From the NCBI GenBank assembly GCA_007121575.1, contig SKKJ01000321.1:1-9131 (forward strand): a stretch of 9,131 nt of DNA, in the 5' to 3' direction. This document shows, piece after piece, positions 6,686-9,131 of the stretch (position 1 is its first letter; every line of letters begins with the position of its first letter). The notes under the pieces were generated by a model, which saw nothing but the letters and a program-made list of their open reading frames with translations, searched no databases and was not told the DNA's origin. The position numbers and the translations under genes are program-made. The DNA is from Natronomonas sp. (GTDB lineage Archaea > Halobacteriota > Halobacteria > Halobacteriales > Haloarculaceae).

Positions 6686-6691
6686 TTTATG
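6686..6691 (+). promoter_or_regulatory. TATA-like box for the quinone oxidoreductase gene
   Basis: TTTATG sits 25-30 bases before the ATG at 6716. A direct repeat TGCCAT (6675-6680 and 6690-6695) brackets it with 15 bp spacing and could be a regulator site overlapping the promoter. Confidence 0.5.
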
Positions 6692-6715
6692 CCATAGGGT
6701 GTCGATAGCCGATGT

Positions 6716-7678
6716 ATGCGCGCAGTACGCTTTCACGAACACGGCGGTCCGGATGTATTGAGAGTCGACGAGATAGACAAACCGGAGATCTCTGCACACG
6801 AGATCCTCGTTGAGGTCGCGGGTGCGGGCGTCAACCCGGTCGATACGTACATCCGGGAGGGGGCGACCCAACCGTTCACGCTGCCGATGATCCCGGGAAT
6901 CGACGTCGGTGGGACGGTCGCCGCGGTCGGTGACGGCGTTTCCGGATTCGACATCGGCGATCCGGTCTACGGGACTGGGATCGGCAAGAACCATTACGGT
7001 GGCTACGCCGAATACGTCACCGTCCCCGATGATCGTCTGGTCCAGCTCCCCGAGGGTGTCGATCCGATGGTCGCCGGTGCGGCGGGCGTCGTGTCGGGCA
7101 CCGCGTGGCGCGCACTCATCGATCACGGGAACCTCCAGGCCGCCGATACCTGCTTGATTCACGGCGGCTCCGGCGGTGTCGGGCATGCGGCAGTCCAGAT
7201 CGCGGCCGCTTCGGGTGCGAACGTCATCACGACCGCGGCACCAACGTACCACGATGCACTCACCGATCTCGGTGCGGACGTCGTGTTGGATTACGGGCGG
7301 TCGGATCTCGCCGACGCCGTCCGTGACGCCGCCGGCGGTGGCGTCGATGTCATTCTCGATCACCGCTTACACGAGTACCTCCAGTTCGACGCCGATGTCG
7401 CAAACGTCGGCTGTCGGGTTCTCGGGATCGGCGAAAACGAAACCGGCGTCGGCTTCGAACGATCCTCGGCGACCCGGCGAAAAGACCTGCAGCTCACGAT
7501 GATGACGATGTTCAACACGCCGGATCTACGCGTCCCGCTACGAAAGCTCGCGTATCTGATGAGCGAGGGCGATCTCGAGATCTCGATCGCCGAAACGTAT
7601 GGACTCGAAGATGCGGCGAAAGCACAACAGCACGTGATTGAGGAGAGTTTCCTCGGGAAGGTCGTGATCGTTCCGTAA
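6716..7678 (+). CDS. NADPH:quinone oxidoreductase-like MDR protein, zinc-free
   Basis: This 320-residue protein belongs to the medium-chain dehydrogenase/reductase superfamily, quinone oxidoreductase branch, which reduces quinones or activated enones with NADPH. The N-terminal GroES-like domain has GVNPVDTYIREG (38-49) and GIDVGGTVAAVG (61-72). YGGYAEYVTVP (94-104) leads into the cofactor domain. The Rossmann motif is HGGSGGVGHAAVQIA (149-163), followed by GADVVLDY (186-193). The protein ends in LGKVVIVP, typical of the family. Only two cysteines (146 and 233) are present and neither fits a catalytic or structural zinc site, in keeping with the zinc-free branch. Length is typical. The start at 6716 is favoured by the TATA-like box upstream; no Shine-Dalgarno is seen. 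A role in detoxifying quinones or enals, or in the nearby catabolism, is possible. Confidence 0.93.
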   Translation: MRAVRFHEHGGPDVLRVDEIDKPEISAHEILVEVAGAGVNPVDTYIREGATQPFTLPMIPGIDVGGTVAAVGDGVSGFDIGDPVYGTGIGKNHYGGYAEYVTVPDDRLVQLPEGVDPMVAGAAGVVSGTAWRALIDHGNLQAADTCLIHGGSGGVGHAAVQIAAASGANVITTAAPTYHDALTDLGADVVLDYGRSDLADAVRDAAGGGVDVILDHRLHEYLQFDADVANVGCRVLGIGENETGVGFERSSATRRKDLQLTMMTMFNTPDLRVPLRKLAYLMSEGDLEISIAETYGLEDAAKAQQHVIEESFLGKVVIVP

Positions 7679-7706
7679 GTACTGTCGTGTACACACTCAC
7701 CGAAGG

Positions 7707-7712
7707 TTTATT
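7707..7712 (+). promoter_or_regulatory. TATA-like box for the SDR gene
   Basis: TTTATT lies 24-29 bases before the ATG at 7736 and within the 57 bp gap after the quinone oxidoreductase. It suggests the SDR gene can be transcribed on its own, although read-through from upstream is possible. Confidence 0.5.
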
Positions 7713-7735
7713 GCTCGACCAACTGGCCTCTTTTC

Positions 7736-8533
7736 ATGGATCTACAGTTAGACGGCAACACCGCACTCGTTATGGCTGCAAGTAAGGGGATCGGACGAGA
7801 GATCGCGACACAGCTCGCCGCCGAAGGGGCTCACGTGGCGATCTCCTCTCGAAGCCGTGAGAACCTCGAAGCCGCGAGAGAATATATCGTCGAAACGGCG
7901 GGTGTCGGTCCGGATGTGGTCACGCTCGTCCCGTGCGATCTTTCGGATCCGGACGCGATCCGCCCGGCTGTCGAAAACGCGATCGACGAGCTTGGCGGGC
8001 TCGATCACCTGATAACGAACCACGGCGGGACGACACCGAAGCGGTTCAACGAAGCGACAATCGAGGAGTTCGACGAACAGTATACGTCGATACTGAAAAG
8101 TACGATCATCGTGATCAAGGCGGCGTTACCCGCACTCGAGGCATCGAGCGGTTCGATGACGCATATCGTCGCTGCGACCGCGCTCGAACCGCCCGAGGGG
8201 CTTATTTTCACCAGCACGATCCGATCGGGGATCTTCGGCCTCTCGAAGAGTATCGCGAACGAACACGCTGCGGACGGCATCCGATCGAACTGTGTCTGTC
8301 CTCGAAGCGTTCACACGGGTCGAATCGAGTCGAAAACCGAAATGATCGCGGAACGCGATGACGTTCCGTTCGATGAGCTGATGCAGGAACGCAAAGACGC
8401 GCTTCCAGTCGGTCGATTGGGATCACCCGAAGAGTTCGCCCGGACCGCCACGTACGTCGCTTCGCCCGCCGCTGGGTTCTTGACCGGTACTGTCGTTCCG
8501 GTCGATGGCGGCTGGAGCAGAAAGGCCTTTTAA
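7736..8533 (+). CDS. Short-chain dehydrogenase/reductase family protein, non-canonical active site
   Basis: This 265-residue protein has the full classical SDR layout and would normally be called a 3-oxoacyl-ACP reductase-like oxidoreductase. The cofactor loop is MAASKGIG (13-20), where the usual TG is MA. LVPCDLSD (64-71) holds the adenine-contacting Asp. TNHGG (94-98) replaces NNAG, and the C-terminus has the family's VPVDGGW (254-260). The YxxxK catalytic pair is missing: aligning SGIFGLSKSIANE (164-176) with normal SDRs puts Thr159 at Tyr and Arg163 at Lys. The catalytic Ser position reads Ala or Thr in VAATAL (145-150). I recall a FabG-like branch with a similar xSNxxR pattern, so this is probably a real subfamily and not decay; the frame is intact. 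Whether it still oxidises or reduces anything is uncertain. It converges on the stress protein gene. Confidence 0.9.
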   Translation: MDLQLDGNTALVMAASKGIGREIATQLAAEGAHVAISSRSRENLEAAREYIVETAGVGPDVVTLVPCDLSDPDAIRPAVENAIDELGGLDHLITNHGGTTPKRFNEATIEEFDEQYTSILKSTIIVIKAALPALEASSGSMTHIVAATALEPPEGLIFTSTIRSGIFGLSKSIANEHAADGIRSNCVCPRSVHTGRIESKTEMIAERDDVPFDELMQERKDALPVGRLGSPEEFARTATYVASPAAGFLTGTVVPVDGGWSRKAF

Positions 8534-8554
8534 ACGCTTTAGTTTCGTCCTGCT
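8521..8554. terminator. Possible shared terminator between converging SDR and stress protein genes
   Basis: Only 21 bp separate the two stop codons. The perfect palindrome AAAGGCCTTT (8521-8530) covers the last SDR codons and runs into TTTT. A second T-rich patch, CTTTAGTTT, follows at 8537-8545. This may end transcription from the left; support is modest. Confidence 0.28.
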
Positions 8555-8989
8555 TCAGGATTTCTTCATAACGATCGTCACTGGTCGGTTCGCCGCCCGG
8601 AGGACGCCCTGCGTCGTGCTTCCGAAGAGCGCTTTTCCGACCGGGCTTCGTCCGCGTCCGGCCATGACGATCTGATCCGCGTCGATTTCCGTGGCGACTT
8701 CGATGATCGTTTCGGTAACGTTTCCGTGCTCTCGTCGGACTGTGGGCTCGATTTCGTGCTCTTCGAGCAACGCTACTGCCTGTTCGACTCCTGCGGGGAT
8801 CTCCTTTTCGTCGAATATCTCTTCGGAGTCGACGACCCCTCCTTCGCTGTCGGAGACGCTGAACTCTTTGAACACGTTGAGAACGACGACGCTGAGTTCC
8901 TCAGGGTCGGCCGGGAGTGATGCTATCGCATCGATGGCGTCTCGAATATGTGTTCCATCGGCGTCCACCGGTAACAAGATCGTGTACAT
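8555..8989 (-). CDS. Universal stress protein (UspA) domain protein
   Basis: This 144-residue protein is a single universal stress domain, a cytoplasmic alpha/beta fold that often binds ATP and forms dimers. It opens with MYTILLPVD, the usual first strand with its nucleotide-contacting Asp9. The C-terminal phosphate loop normally reads G-x2-G-x9-G-S/T. Here it is AGRGRSPVGKALFGST (110-125): Gly113, Gly123 and Ser124 are kept, but the first Gly is Ala110. NRPVTIVMK (134-142) is the final strand. Length is standard. Haloarchaea carry many copies of this family, often next to transporters or metabolic genes, and specific roles are rarely known. The start at 8989 agrees with the family N-terminus. 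A weak TATA-like element lies 24-29 bases upstream. A link to the neighbouring catabolic genes is not shown. Confidence 0.93.
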   Translation of the reverse strand: MYTILLPVDADGTHIRDAIDAIASLPADPEELSVVVLNVFKEFSVSDSEGGVVDSEEIFDEKEIPAGVEQAVALLEEHEIEPTVRREHGNVTETIIEVATEIDADQIVMAGRGRSPVGKALFGSTTQGVLRAANRPVTIVMKKS

Positions 8990-9012
8990 ACTCTGGCTTG
9001 CATCCTCAACCG

Positions 9013-9018
9013 TCTTAG
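9013..9018 (-). promoter_or_regulatory. Weak TATA-like element for the stress protein gene
   Basis: The minus strand reads CTAAGA 24-29 bases before the ATG at 8989. The same hexamer sits at the matching place before the PrpD gene. It is a poor match to a haloarchaeal TATA box, so this call rests mainly on position. Confidence 0.28.
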
Positions 9019-9094
9019 TTCTTTGTTGGCGGCCTTTCGGAAGCTACGTATCGTCTACGAAATGATCGTTCGGGGCGTCTCCGCGCTTCTCGGA

Positions 9095-9131
9095 TCAGTC
9101 ACCGAGGTTGATGATCCCGTCGTTGTAGAAC
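9095..9131 (-). CDS. C-terminal end of an unidentified gene, runs off the window
   Basis: The minus strand is open from the window edge to a TGA at 9097-9095 and encodes the tail FYNDGIINLGD. Eleven residues are too few to name a family. The reading is favoured because the ending is acidic, codon third positions are G/C-rich, and a gene is expected here; it could still be chance. The 105 bp between it and the stress protein start hold only the weak promoter noted above. Confidence 0.45.
   Translation of the reverse strand, partial: FYNDGIINLGD

Noticed and set aside
7736..8533. SDR gene as a pseudogene
   Set aside because: The catalytic triad is missing, but the frame is intact, length is normal, codon use is normal, and the other fold motifs and promoter are present.
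1..9131. Mobile element, CRISPR, toxin-antitoxin or defence system
   Set aside because: I saw no transposase, integrase, regularly spaced repeats, target-site duplication, tRNA attachment site or defence-type domain anywhere in the window.

Overview
The window reads as part of a haloarchaeal genome. The predicted proteins are strongly acidic, rich in Asp and Glu. Codons favour G or C at the third position, while the gaps between genes are AT-rich. Most genes have a TATA-like box about 25-30 bases before the start codon and no Shine-Dalgarno sequence, the leaderless pattern common in haloarchaea. I cannot name a genus. There are no RNA genes, CRISPR arrays, insertion sequences or integrases. 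All nine complete or large genes belong to known enzyme families, apart from one universal stress protein.

Layout, left to right. (1) 1-2065, plus strand: the 3' part of an acyl-CoA dehydrogenase gene, then 4 bp later a type III (CaiB/BaiF) CoA-transferase, almost certainly one operon. (2) 2096-4398, minus strand: an MmgE/PrpD family protein, then a crotonase (enoyl-CoA hydratase/isomerase family) that appears to have its own promoter. (3) 4540-5724, plus: an iron-type alcohol dehydrogenase, divergent from the PrpD gene. (4) 5725-6030: a 306 bp AT-rich gap with no gene. (5) 6031-6621, minus: a flavin reductase-like FMN protein, divergent from (6) 6716-7678, plus: a zinc-free quinone oxidoreductase of the MDR superfamily. 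(7) 7736-8533, plus: a divergent short-chain dehydrogenase. (8) 8555-8989, minus: a universal stress protein. (9) 9095-9131, minus: the last codons of an unidentified gene.

Taken together the left half looks like a catabolic island for an organic acid. The acid would be activated by CoA transfer rather than by a ligase, oxidised by the acyl-CoA dehydrogenase and further processed by the crotonase, with PrpD and the alcohol dehydrogenase on related hydroxy- or tricarboxylic-type intermediates. The substrate cannot be read from sequence. No thiolase, acyl-CoA ligase, 3-hydroxyacyl-CoA dehydrogenase or transporter is visible here. The most notable feature is that several enzymes depart from the textbook catalytic residues of their superfamilies (acyl-CoA dehydrogenase, crotonase, SDR, and mildly the alcohol dehydrogenase). 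I see no evidence of a wholly new kind of system such as a defence island or mobile element.
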